In this document: piece after piece, positions 17,653 through 28,803 of the stretch | Layout of the letters: each line of letters starts with the position of its first letter | How positions within the stretch are numbered: the stretch's first letter is position 1 | From: Methylumidiphilus sp963753955 | Lineage (GTDB): Bacteria > Pseudomonadota > Gammaproteobacteria > Methylococcales > Methylococcaceae | DNA length: 64,000 bases | Direction: 5' to 3' | Assembly: GCA_963753955.1 (NCBI GenBank) | Contig: CAVWEM010000008.1 | Span: 1-64,000, forward strand | Notes under the pieces: model-generated | What the model saw: only the letters and a program-made list of their open reading frames with translations | Databases searched by the model: none | Told to the model about the DNA's origin: nothing | Made by a program: the position numbers and the translations under genes

Positions 17653-18281
17653 CCTTGGCGCTTGTCTTCCAGGGTCAATGCCACGGTACGGTTGCTTTTG
17701 AGGGCCATGGCGAAGTCCTTTTCCAGTTCGGTTTTGATGAAGGCCATGTTTTCCTTGGACGAGAACCAGTTGTCGGCCAGCACGTAGCGGTAGCGCAGTT
17801 GGTTTTGCTGGCACACCCGCAGCATCTGCCGCAGGTGCACGTTCTTGGTGATGGCGCTGTGGCGCTTGAGCTTGCGGGTTGCCACCTCGCAATATTACAA
17901 GTCTTTACGGACGATCTCGAACGCCACCGGGATGCTGACGCCGCCCGCGTGGCACAGGCAGTTGAGGATGTTCACGCCCTTGGCCGTGCGGTTGACGCAG
18001 TGGTCGAAGTGCCAGGCGATGATTTCGTTTTCGTCGCTGTGGGGCTTTTCCTCGATGGTGTCGTCGAAGATCAGCGCCGCGTCGTCCGGCTCGACGGCGC
18101 GGACGGTCGGCTTCACCAGCGCCCACAGGTCGCGGGGGGTGTAGTCCGCCCCCGACAGGAACCGGGTGATCTGGCCATGGCTGAACGCGTTGTCCAACAG
18201 CCGGGACAGCCCGGTCGCGGTGATCAGCGCGAACGAACTGATCAGATAATCGCTGCACAACTCCAACAGAGGATTTTTCAT
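17653..18281 (-). pseudogene. IS4/IS701-type transposase, 5' part with nonsense codon
   Basis: From ATG 18281 (MKNPLLELCSDYLISSFALI) the frame carries ALIFDDTIEEKPHSDENEII, with the DD of the DDE core. An in-frame TAA comes at about 17892-17894, after EIVRKDL. The same frame continues VATRKLKRHSAITKNVHLRQ and YRYVLADNWFSSKENM (second D region) until the IS5 insertion at 17652. A displaced piece lies at 15120-15201. It is broken by a stop codon, an IS5 and an IS3. Confidence 0.8.
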
Positions 18282-18749
18282 GGCTCTCGCTTCACATCAA
18301 CCCAGTCAACACAGGCCATTCTATGCCTGTGTCAGCCACTGTGCGTAACATCAGATTCGAATAGGGATTTTCCATATAAGACAAGCGGATAGCCTGCCCA
18401 CAGGCAGGCACGCCCGGCCAAGCGGGTGGATAGTTCGGCCTGGGTAACCAGATCAAGGCGCTTCAGCTTGGATTGAACCCGGCCTAAGATCTATGATCCA
18501 CCCGGATAGCGTTCTGCGCGATAAAACCGCTTCCGAACCGAATCCGTTCCACCTGGGTACTCGCTGTGAATTTTCGGCGCTATGGGGCCATTTGGCTTGC
18601 GGCATATTAACGCTCTTCCTCAAGTCCTCGGCGGCACGGGCGCAACCAACCTGAATCCATTCCATTAAAACGCTCTGCAAAAGCGCTTGACCTCAACGCC
18701 TCAATAGCGAGAGATTAAACATGAAAGTCATTGGGCTGAATCTGCTGTC
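18282..18749. other. Noncoding stretch between the IS cluster and glgX
   Basis: About 470 bases without a gene I can support. It should hold the left end of the IS4/IS701-like element just beyond 18281. A small hairpin CCTGCCCACAGGCAGG lies near 18393-18408. A 75-codon minus-strand frame at 18453-18680 has no recognisable content. There is no clear terminator behind glgX. Confidence 0.5.
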
Positions 18750-20819
18750 TCAGGTCAACGGAACAAACAACACGACCACCGAGCGCGCCTCCGCCCGATA
18801 AGTTCGGGCGTTCACCGGCGGTGCCTCGGCGAGGTCGACAATATCGTCGGGGGAGTCCAGCGCGGTGTCGATCCAGCGGTGCCAAGCGTTTCCGCCATGT
18901 CCGGTCGGCGGCGGAAGCTCGAAGTCCAGCGGTGCCCAATACGCATTGAACAGGATATGGACGCGCAGCCCGTCGACGAGATCCTGGGTGGCCAAGGCGA
19001 GGCTGTGGGAATCTCCGCCCCAATCGGGCTGGTTCAGCTTCACCCCGTGCCATTCGATTTTGGTTTGACTGAGTACTTGGTTCAGGGTCAGCCTTAACCG
19101 TTCGGTTTCAACGTTTCGCTGGACACGGCGGGCGGTAAGTTGCCGCACAAACCGGAGCAGCCCGGCGTGTTTTTCCAGCAAGCGCCAGTCGAACCAACTG
19201 GTTTCGTTATCCTGGCAATAACCGTTGTTGTTGCCGCCTTGGCTGCGCCTGATCTCGTCGCCCATCAGCATCATCGGCACGCCGTAGGCAAGCAGGGTCG
19301 TCGTCAGCAGGTTTTTAACCTGGCGGTTGCGCAAGCTTTCCACCGCCGGGTCATCGGTCGGGCCTTCCAACCCGCAATTCCAGCTATGGTTGTCGTCCTG
19401 CCCGTCGCGGTTGTCCTCGCCGTTGTCCTCGTTGTGCTTGCGGTCGTAGGAAACGAGGTCGTTCAGCGTGAAGCCGTCATGGCAGGTGATAAAATTGATG
19501 CTTTGCTCCGCCTCCCGCTCCTCATGGCCGTAAATGTCAGGGCTGCCCAGCAAGCGGCTGGCGAAGCGGCCGACCGAGCCGGATTCACCGCGAAAGAACG
19601 CGCGCACGTCGTCGCGGAAGCAGCCGTTCCATTCCTTCCAACTGTCGCCGATGAAGCTGCCGACCTGGTAGAGGCCGCCCGCGTCCCAGGCTTCTGCGAT
19701 CAGCTTCGAGCCGGCCAGAATGGGATCGGACTCGATATCCCAAAGCAGGGAAGGGTTGGCCTGCGGATGTCCGGTATCGTCCCGGCCGAGGATCGAAGCC
19801 AAGTCGAAGCGGAACCCGTCGATATGCATTTCGCAGGTCCAATAGCGCAGGCTGTCCAGTATCAAGCGGCGGGCAGCGGGACGGCGCGCGTTGAAGGTGT
19901 TGCCGGTGCCGCTGTAGTTGACGTAGCGGGCCTGGTCTTTCTCCAGCAAATAGTAGGCGCTGTTCTCGAAGCCCCGGAAACACAAAGTCGGACCGCGCTC
20001 GTCGCCTTCCGTCGTGTGGTTGAAGACGACATCCAAAATGATCTCGATGCCGGCCCGGTGCAGGGCTTTGACCAGGTCGCGAAACTCGTCCAGCACACCC
20101 AAGGGATCGGGGTCTGAACTGTAGGCCGGGTGGGGGGCGAAGAAGGAAAGCGGCGCGTAGCCCCAGTAATTGACTTTGCCCTTGGGCGCGTCCTGCGGGT
20201 CGAAATGGAACACCGGCAGCAATTCCACCGCCGTCACGCCGAGCTGCTGAAGATAAGGAATCTTTTCAACCAGGCCGGCATAGGTGCCGCGCTTTTCCGT
20301 AGCGACACCGGAACTGGGATGGCGGGTGAAGCCGCCCACATGCATTTCGTAAATGAGTGTCCGCGAGAACGGATGCCGGGGCGGTTGATCATCCTCCCAG
20401 TCATAGCCGCCGCAATCCGCGATGACGCTTTTCATCGCCCAGGCCGCATTGTCGCCGGTTTGCGATGCCGCTTCGCGACTGTAAGTTTTAGGCACGGCGA
20501 CCGCCTTGCCGTAAGGATCGAGCAGTAGCTTGTTCGCGTCGAAACGCATGCCGCGCGCCGGATCGAAAGGCCCATGGACGCGGTAGGCGTAAAGCTGGCC
20601 CGGTTTGACATCGGGCACCAAGACATGCCAATAGTGGTAAGTCCGATGCGAGCGGGGATCCAGCGTGATGGCGCGCGTCGGTGTCGCGTCTTCGGCTCGG
20701 TCAAATAACAGCAGTTCCACCCGCTCGGCATTCTTGGAGAACACGCTGAAATTAACCCCCTGCGCGCCAACCGTCGCGCCCAGGGGATGGCTGAGTCCTG
20801 GAGTGGTTTCAAGTGTCAT
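18750..20819 (-). CDS. glgX: Glycogen debranching enzyme GlgX
   Basis: About 689 residues, the usual length. GlgX hydrolyses alpha-1,6 links of limit dextrins left by glycogen phosphorylase. A CBM48-like N-domain (HPLGATVGAQGVNFSVFSKN) is followed by a GH13 barrel with VNYWGYAPLSFFAPHPAYSS, IILDVVFNHTTEGDE, the nucleophile Asp in HIDGFRFDLASILGRD, the acid Glu in KLIAEAWDAGG and ITCHDGFTLNDLVSYD. I chose ATG 20819 because it overlaps the upstream stop as ATGA, indicating coupling; an in-frame ATG at 20852 has no such support. It is the last gene of the glgP-xfp-ackA operon. Confidence 0.95.
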   Translation of the reverse strand: MTLETTPGLSHPLGATVGAQGVNFSVFSKNAERVELLLFDRAEDATPTRAITLDPRSHRTYHYWHVLVPDVKPGQLYAYRVHGPFDPARGMRFDANKLLLDPYGKAVAVPKTYSREAASQTGDNAAWAMKSVIADCGGYDWEDDQPPRHPFSRTLIYEMHVGGFTRHPSSGVATEKRGTYAGLVEKIPYLQQLGVTAVELLPVFHFDPQDAPKGKVNYWGYAPLSFFAPHPAYSSDPDPLGVLDEFRDLVKALHRAGIEIILDVVFNHTTEGDERGPTLCFRGFENSAYYLLEKDQARYVNYSGTGNTFNARRPAARRLILDSLRYWTCEMHIDGFRFDLASILGRDDTGHPQANPSLLWDIESDPILAGSKLIAEAWDAGGLYQVGSFIGDSWKEWNGCFRDDVRAFFRGESGSVGRFASRLLGSPDIYGHEEREAEQSINFITCHDGFTLNDLVSYDRKHNEDNGEDNRDGQDDNHSWNCGLEGPTDDPAVESLRNRQVKNLLTTTLLAYGVPMMLMGDEIRRSQGGNNNGYCQDNETSWFDWRLLEKHAGLLRFVRQLTARRVQRNVETERLRLTLNQVLSQTKIEWHGVKLNQPDWGGDSHSLALATQDLVDGLRVHILFNAYWAPLDFELPPPTGHGGNAWHRWIDTALDSPDDIVDLAEAPPVNARTYRAEARSVVVLFVPLT

Positions 20820-21856
20820 AATTTTTTCATTAAAGCTCTTGGGGGGAGGCAAAACCAGGGGCCTTCAAGGGCCACCTCACAGAGGGTCGAGGGCCGGTTC
20901 GGGTCGTCCGCGTCCACCACCACATAAATTAGCCCTTCCCTGTCGCGGGCGGAGCACAGCCCTTCGATCTTCTCTGCGATCAAGCTGCCGTCCGTATTCC
21001 GCAATTCGATCCAGTGGCAGCCTTTGGAATCATCGAAAACCCCAATCACCGAACCGGTCACGACGCCGTCAGTCATCGCGTCCGGGGAATCTTCCGCAGC
21101 GGCCGTATATAACAGGCCGGATGCTGTGGCGGCCACATCTGTGAAGGTGAGGGGCGAGCCGCGAAGTTCGCCGAGATCGTATTGCACAATATGCCGTATA
21201 GCCGGGGGTTGTTGCGCCGTGGCCCCTCGCAAATAGGCATCAAACTCCGGCCACAGGATTTCACAGCTCGCGTTCCTAGGGGGTTCGCCGTGACGCCAAG
21301 CGCCATTGCCACGGTTGAACAGCAGCACCTTTCCATCGACGCACACCGCGCCTTCCACGTTCAATTCGCCGCCGCTGAACGCCTTTTCGGAGCGCAGGCG
21401 GTCGTACAGGCCGCTGGCTTGATACAGTTGGGCAACTCCTGCCGAGTCGATGACAGCCACGGTTTCGCGAAGCTCGCTAGACCCCGAACCCAGGGCCACT
21501 AGGATCTCGCCGTCGGCCAGAGGTACGCTGAAGCAGGCTTCCAGATCAAGCTTGAAGGGCTTGTTGCCACGTAGATCGTCGAATTGGCGCAGCCCGCCTT
21601 TGCCTGCGGGCAGAGGTAACGAATCAACCTGCCCTGTTTTGGGGTCGATCAATGCGACAAAGTTGGCGTCATCCTGGATGACCGCAATCCGGTTCCCGAA
21701 CCAGGCCAAACTGGAACCCGCCCGGACATGCGCTGGGCGATCCAAGGCTACGTCTGTCCCAGCCGAATAAAACAGGGCTTTCCTGGATAGCAGTGTGGCC
21801 GACAAGGCGGCATCCCGAACCGAGGTGGCGATGTAAACCCCTAAGTCATTTCGCAT
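20816..21856 (-). CDS. DUF6929-like predicted beta-propeller protein
   Basis: About 346 residues from ATG 21856 (MRNDLGVYIATSVRDAALSA); in-frame upstream starts up to 21928 exist and no strong ribosome site decides. Repeated short strand motifs (SSLAWFGNRIAVIQDDANFV, LVALGSGSSELRETVAVIDS, NVEGAVCVDGKVLLFNRGNG, EKIEGLCSARDREGLIYVVV) suggest a beta-propeller. No signal peptide is seen. It is coupled to glgX by ATGA overlap and sits 75 bases after ackA, so it probably serves glycogen/acetate metabolism, perhaps as a sugar-phosphate or lactonase-like protein. The function is unknown. Confidence 0.65.
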   Translation of the reverse strand: MRNDLGVYIATSVRDAALSATLLSRKALFYSAGTDVALDRPAHVRAGSSLAWFGNRIAVIQDDANFVALIDPKTGQVDSLPLPAGKGGLRQFDDLRGNKPFKLDLEACFSVPLADGEILVALGSGSSELRETVAVIDSAGVAQLYQASGLYDRLRSEKAFSGGELNVEGAVCVDGKVLLFNRGNGAWRHGEPPRNASCEILWPEFDAYLRGATAQQPPAIRHIVQYDLGELRGSPLTFTDVAATASGLLYTAAAEDSPDAMTDGVVTGSVIGVFDDSKGCHWIELRNTDGSLIAEKIEGLCSARDREGLIYVVVDADDPNRPSTLCEVALEGPWFCLPPRALMKKL

Positions 21857-22002
21857 GATTGCGCCTGGAGTGCCGTGATCGCGAGGTCTTGGCATCGGCC
21901 TTCGATGAGGCACAATCCTTTTGATCATGGGTGTTTTGATACAAGCTTACGAATTCGTAGTTCAGATAAGCGGACTGTTTTCCTGTCCGCCGCCATTTCT
22001 GA

Positions 22003-23190
22003 TTAGCCCAACTCCAGCACCTCTCGCACATGGGTTGCGATCATCCTTTCCTCATTGGCGGGGATGACCAGCACATGTGCCAGACTATCGGTAGCGTGAA
22101 GGATTGTGCGGTTTTCGGCATTGGCATCCTGATCGATGACGATTCCAAGCCAGCGGCTCTGTTCGCAGACACGGGCCCGCACAGTTGCGGCATGCTCACC
22201 GATGCCGCCCGTAAAGACCAAGGCATCAAGCCCCCCAAGCGCGGCGGCCAGCGATCCAATCGCCCGGGCAACACGGTAGCAGAAATACTCCACGGCCTCG
22301 GAGGCTTCAGTGCTTGGGTCGGCCAACAGATCGCGCATGTCGGAGCTGAACCCGGAAATGCCCAAAAGCCCCGATTGGTCATAAAGCAGATCCGACAGTT
22401 CTTTCACTGGCATTTTTTCACGATCCAGAAGATGCAGGAGCACGCCGGGGTCAATCGAACCGCAACGCGTTCCCATGGGCAGCCCTTCCAAGGCGGTAAA
22501 CGCCATGGTGGTGGCCACGCTACGGCCTTCGCGGATGGCACACAAGCTTGCCCCGTTGCCCAGGTGGCAGACGACGGTGCGCCCCGAGGCGGCTCTTCCG
22601 TCGACTTCAGGCAAACGGGCGGCGATGTATTCATAGGACAGGCCATGGAACCCGTAGCGCTTGATCCCCTTCGCAGTCCAAGAGCGCGGTAGCGCGAACA
22701 TCCTTTCGATTTTCGACTGGGTGGCGTGAAAGGCCGTGTCAAAGCAAGCCACCTGGGGCAAATCCGGGAAGCGTTTGGCCACGAAGCGGATGGGCGCCAA
22801 GTTGTGGGGCTGGTGCAATGGCGCAAGAGAAACCAGGGATTCGATCTGCCCTATGACCTCGGGTGTCACGCGGACAGGCTTCGAGAGGACGTCCCCGCCA
22901 TGCACGATTCGGTGTCCGACCGCGACGGGTCTAAGGGTGGGCTGTCCATGTTGTAACCAGTTGAACAGCCACGAAAGCGCGTCCCCATGGTTCAGCGCGG
23001 GAATCATCCCGTCAAACAAGGGGTTTCCTTGGGCGTCGGTGATCAAGGCTCGCGGATGTTCTTCCTGGATTCTGCCGAGGCGTTCGATCAAAGCGCGCAA
23101 GACCACATCATCCTTGGCCCCAAGCAAGGAAAACTTCAGGGTGGCGGAGCCTGCGTTTACTACGGCGATGATATTGTGTTCCAGTGGCAT
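22003..23190 (-). CDS. ackA: Acetate kinase
   Basis: A 395-residue ASKHA-fold kinase converting acetyl phosphate and ADP to acetate and ATP. Family landmarks are VVNAGSATLKFSLL (residues 9-22), VAVGHRIVHGG, VACFDTAFHATQ, KRYGFHGLSYEYIA, CHLGNGASLCAI and VFTGGIGEHAATVR. Catalytic Asn, Arg, Asp and Glu positions appear kept. It lies 88 bases downstream of phosphoketolase on the same strand and uses its product. The length is normal and no defect is seen. Confidence 0.96.
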   Translation of the reverse strand: MPLEHNIIAVVNAGSATLKFSLLGAKDDVVLRALIERLGRIQEEHPRALITDAQGNPLFDGMIPALNHGDALSWLFNWLQHGQPTLRPVAVGHRIVHGGDVLSKPVRVTPEVIGQIESLVSLAPLHQPHNLAPIRFVAKRFPDLPQVACFDTAFHATQSKIERMFALPRSWTAKGIKRYGFHGLSYEYIAARLPEVDGRAASGRTVVCHLGNGASLCAIREGRSVATTMAFTALEGLPMGTRCGSIDPGVLLHLLDREKMPVKELSDLLYDQSGLLGISGFSSDMRDLLADPSTEASEAVEYFCYRVARAIGSLAAALGGLDALVFTGGIGEHAATVRARVCEQSRWLGIVIDQDANAENRTILHATDSLAHVLVIPANEERMIATHVREVLELG

Positions 23191-23277
23191 GATTCAACCC
23201 ATCGAATGCGAAAGCAGCTCAGGATGGCCCAGAGTGGGATCCTTGCCGGAACAACCGCCCGCCTTTAATTGATAGCT

Positions 23278-25716
23278 CTAGTAAGGCCAGCGCCAGTTGG
23301 CGGCTTCCGGCAGGTCGATGCCGTGTTCGTAGGCATAATGGCGGCAGGCGATTTGCCGGTTCCTGAACTTCTCCTTGGCATGGGCGCCGGCCACTTTTAG
23401 CCTAGGCACACGGTCGATCACGTCTATCGCCAAGCTGAAGCGGTCGATCTGGTTGTTGATCGCCAATTCCAAGGGCGTGTTGATGTTGCCCTTCTCCTTG
23501 TAGCCGCGCACATGCAGGTTCTTGTGGTTGTTGCGGCGATAGGCGAGGCGGTGGATCAGCCAAGGGTAGCCGTGGAAGTTGAAGATGATCGGCTTGTCCA
23601 GCGTGAACAGGCTGTCGAAGTCCTTGTCGCTGAGTCCGTGCGGATGTTCCGACTCCGGTTGCAGCTTGAACAGATCCACGATGTTGACGAAGCGGATCTT
23701 GAGATCCGGGAACTCCTCGCGCAGCATCGCCGTCGCGGCCAGCGCCTCCTTGGTCGGGATGTCGCCCGCCGAAGCCATCACCACGTCGGGTTCCTGACCC
23801 TGGTCGTTGCTGGCCCAGTCCCAGAGGCCAATGCCTTTCGTGCAGTGCGTTATCGCAGACTCCATGTCCATGTACTGGAGATGGTTCTGCTTGTCGCTGA
23901 CAATCACGTTGATGTAATTCTCGCTGCTCAGGCAATGGTTTGCCACGGAGAGCAGGCTGTTCACATCCGGCGGGAGATAGATGCGGGTGACGCTGGCGCT
24001 CTTGTTCACCACCACGTCGAGGAAGCCGGGGTCTTGGTGGGTGAAGCCGTTGTGATCCTGCCGCCAGACGGTGGAAGTGATGAGCAGGTTCAGCGATGCG
24101 ATCTCCTCGCGCCAAGACAGTTGGTTGCAGATCGCCAACCATTTGGCATGCTGGTTGAACATGGAGTCGATGACATGGACGAAGGCTTCGTAGGTCGAGA
24201 AGAAGCCGTGCCGCCCGGTCAGCAGATAGCCTTCCAACATGCCCTCCATGGTATGCTCGCTGAGCATCTCCATGACCCGCCCATCCACCGCCAGCTCGGT
24301 GCCGTCGCTGTCCTCGGGAAAGTATTCGGCGATCCAGAATTTCTTGGCAACCTCGTACACCGCGCCCAGCTTGTTGGAAGTGTTCTCATCCGGGCCGAAC
24401 ACGCGGAAATTGTCCATATTGTGCTTCATCACATCGCGCAGCAGCCGACCCAGTGGCGGGGTGTTCTCCGCCTCGATCTGGCCGGGCTTGTCGATCTTGA
24501 TCCCGTACTCACGGAAGTCCGGCATGCGCAGGGCCTTTTTCAAATGCCCGCCGTTGGCGAGGGGGTTCGCGCCCATGCGGCGGGTGCCGGTGGGAGCCAA
24601 CGCCAGGATTTCGGCCACCGGTGCGCCATCGGCATCGAACAACTCGTCAGGCTGGTAGCTGCGCATCCAGTCTTCCAACAGCTTCAGATGGGCGGGGTTT
24701 TTCTGCACGTCCGCCACCGGCACCTGGTGCGCCCGCCAGAAGCCCTCGACCTTGTGGCCGTCGATTTCGCCGGGAGCGCCCCAGCCTTTGGGTGTGCGCA
24801 GCACGACCATCGGCCAGCGCGGGCGTTTCACGACCCCGGTCTCGCGGGCTTCCTGTTGCGCGGCGCGGATCTCGGCGACGGCCCTGTCCAAAGTCGCAGC
24901 CATCGCTTGGTGCATGGTCTCGGGATCCGAGCCCTCGACGAAATAAGGCGTCCAGCCGTAGCCCTTGAAAAGGGCTTCCAATTCTTCATGGCTGATGCGG
25001 GCCAGCAGGGTGGGGTTGTTGATCTTGTAGCCGTTCAGGTTCAGGATCGGCAGCACCGCGCCGTCGCGGACGGGGTTGAGGAATTTGCTGATGTGCCAGG
25101 AGGTCGCCAGGGGGCCGGTCTCGGCCTCGCCATCGCCGACCACGGCGGCGACAATCAAATCCGGGTTGTCAAAGGCCGCGCCGCAGGCGTGTGACAGCAC
25201 ATAGCCCAACTCGCCGCCCTCGTGGATGGATCCGGGGGTCTCCGGTGTGCAATGGCTGCCGATGCCGCCGGGGAAGGAGAATTGCTTGAAGAACGCCAGC
25301 AAGCCTTCCCCGTCCAGGCTTTTTTCCGGGTAAACGTCCGAGTACGAGCCTTCCAGGTAGACCGGGGCCAGCACACCCGGTGCGCCATGGCCGGGACCGG
25401 CCATGAAAATCGCGTTGACATCGTATTTTTTGATCACCCGGTTCATATGGGTGTAGGCGAAGGACAGCGCCGGGCTGGCACCCCAATGGCCTAGCAGGCG
25501 GTTCTTGATGTGTTCCGGCTTGAGCGGTTCTTTCAATAAAGGGTTGTCGCGCAGGTAGATCATCCCCAAGGCCAGGTAGTTGCAGGCCCGCCAGAAGGCA
25601 TGGGTCTTGCCCATCTCCTCCGCGCCGAGCGGAGCGCCTTCGACTGTGGATCGGGCGGGGCCGAACGCGCCCAAGCCAGCGGCCACCGTAAGGGGTTGGG
25701 TATTATTGGCAGGCAT
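23278..25716 (-). CDS. xfp: Xylulose-5-phosphate/fructose-6-phosphate phosphoketolase
   Basis: About 812 residues, the family norm. This thiamine-diphosphate enzyme splits xylulose-5-P (or fructose-6-P) with phosphate into acetyl phosphate and glyceraldehyde-3-P (or erythrose-4-P). Motifs are RLLGHWGASPALSFAYTHMN, AGPGHGAPG, GDGEAETGPLATSWHISKFL (ThDP binding), ITSTVWRQDHNGFTHQDPGF and GWGAPGEIDGHKVEGFWRAH. I use ATG 25716, with AAGGAG nine bases upstream, rather than the earlier start at 25731. It is followed by ackA. The gene is intact. Confidence 0.96.
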   Translation of the reverse strand: MPANNTQPLTVAAGLGAFGPARSTVEGAPLGAEEMGKTHAFWRACNYLALGMIYLRDNPLLKEPLKPEHIKNRLLGHWGASPALSFAYTHMNRVIKKYDVNAIFMAGPGHGAPGVLAPVYLEGSYSDVYPEKSLDGEGLLAFFKQFSFPGGIGSHCTPETPGSIHEGGELGYVLSHACGAAFDNPDLIVAAVVGDGEAETGPLATSWHISKFLNPVRDGAVLPILNLNGYKINNPTLLARISHEELEALFKGYGWTPYFVEGSDPETMHQAMAATLDRAVAEIRAAQQEARETGVVKRPRWPMVVLRTPKGWGAPGEIDGHKVEGFWRAHQVPVADVQKNPAHLKLLEDWMRSYQPDELFDADGAPVAEILALAPTGTRRMGANPLANGGHLKKALRMPDFREYGIKIDKPGQIEAENTPPLGRLLRDVMKHNMDNFRVFGPDENTSNKLGAVYEVAKKFWIAEYFPEDSDGTELAVDGRVMEMLSEHTMEGMLEGYLLTGRHGFFSTYEAFVHVIDSMFNQHAKWLAICNQLSWREEIASLNLLITSTVWRQDHNGFTHQDPGFLDVVVNKSASVTRIYLPPDVNSLLSVANHCLSSENYINVIVSDKQNHLQYMDMESAITHCTKGIGLWDWASNDQGQEPDVVMASAGDIPTKEALAATAMLREEFPDLKIRFVNIVDLFKLQPESEHPHGLSDKDFDSLFTLDKPIIFNFHGYPWLIHRLAYRRNNHKNLHVRGYKEKGNINTPLELAINNQIDRFSLAIDVIDRVPRLKVAGAHAKEKFRNRQIACRHYAYEHGIDLPEAANWRWPY

Positions 25717-25793
25717 TAAAATCTCCTTCAAGTTTAAAAAACGGCGCTATGTGAAATGGACGGGGCAAGGGATCGAACCGGCAAACCCTGCCG

Positions 25794-28293
<2,500 letters not shown>

Positions 28294-28416
28294 GGAAGTC
28301 TCCTCAGATTTTTCTTGGCCAAACACGACAGCCGCAAAGCCCGCCCGCCAAGTGTGGATGGGTTGGCGCTGGCAAACCGCCGAGTCCCGCCCTAGGCACC
28401 CTGCGGCCTCTTTGAA

Positions 28417-28526
28417 GGAATCTCTGATCAAATTCTTCGACAAGCCCAGGGCGAACGGTAGATTGTTGATTCCGTTCGTGGTGAACCTGTCGAACCATGA
28501 ATGGAATCAGCTTGTTCAGAGATTCC
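28417..28526. repeat. MITE/REP-like palindromic repeat
   Basis: Outer arms GGAATCTCTGATCAA (28417-28431) and TTGTTCAGAGATTCC (28512-28526) are inverted. Inside, TTCGACAAGCCCAGGGCGAA and its partner around CGTTCGTGGTGAACCTGTCG form a second hairpin. The inner hairpin resembles the REP-type sequence with GTTCGACAAGC...ACCACGAACGG found dispersed in many gammaproteobacteria. No ORF is associated. Confidence 0.65.
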
Positions 28527-28718
28527 TAAAGATCAAAATAGTGCCAAACGCCAAATTGTGTGGATGGAAAATAGATAGAATGCGCAAGAAGGCCGGGCGA
28601 GGAGGCATCCTTAATCGCGCCGAAATTTTGTGTCCGACGGTTTTTTTGAATTTATCATTGCAATATTGCAGCAATATTGCAGGGTGCGGAAATCCGCAAA
28701 ATCCATAAGCCTTCGCCA

Positions 28719-28751
28719 TGTAACCTCTCTGTAATGTGGTCGGCGTATAAT
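28719..28751 (+). promoter_or_regulatory. Pho-box-like repeat and -10 element of pstS
   Basis: TGTAA at 28719-28723 and again at 28730-28734 lie 11 bases apart, the spacing of PhoB half-sites (consensus CTGTCAT). A perfect TATAAT at 28746-28751 follows. The pstS GTG start is 53 bases further on. This fits a PhoB-activated promoter lacking a -35 box; binding is inferred. Confidence 0.55.
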
Positions 28752-28803
28752 AGACTAAGGACAATCTTATTATTCCATTTTTTCCGCAAACGAGGGTCAT
28801 TCA

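Larger units (their letters stand above)
28294..28803. other. Divergent intergenic region between glgP and pstS
   Basis: About 510 bases separating two divergent operons. It holds a 110-bp palindromic repeat (28417-28526), an AT-rich stretch and, next to pstS, a Pho-box-like direct repeat with a TATAAT (28719-28751). ORFs across it on either strand look spurious. A glgP promoter must lie between 28294 and about 28416, but I see no clear consensus. Confidence 0.6.

Noticed and set aside
18453..18680. 75-codon minus-strand frame between the IS cluster and glgX
   Set aside because: No recognisable domain, no ribosome site; could be transposon debris but nothing supports it.
23512..25194. 560-codon open frame on the plus strand
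   Set aside because: Lies wholly antisense to the phosphoketolase gene, has no recognisable domain and shows the composition expected of a GC-rich shadow frame.
28516..28800. 94-codon minus-strand frame upstream of pstS
   Set aside because: Covers the Pho-box-like promoter and AT-rich leader; no ribosome site or family.
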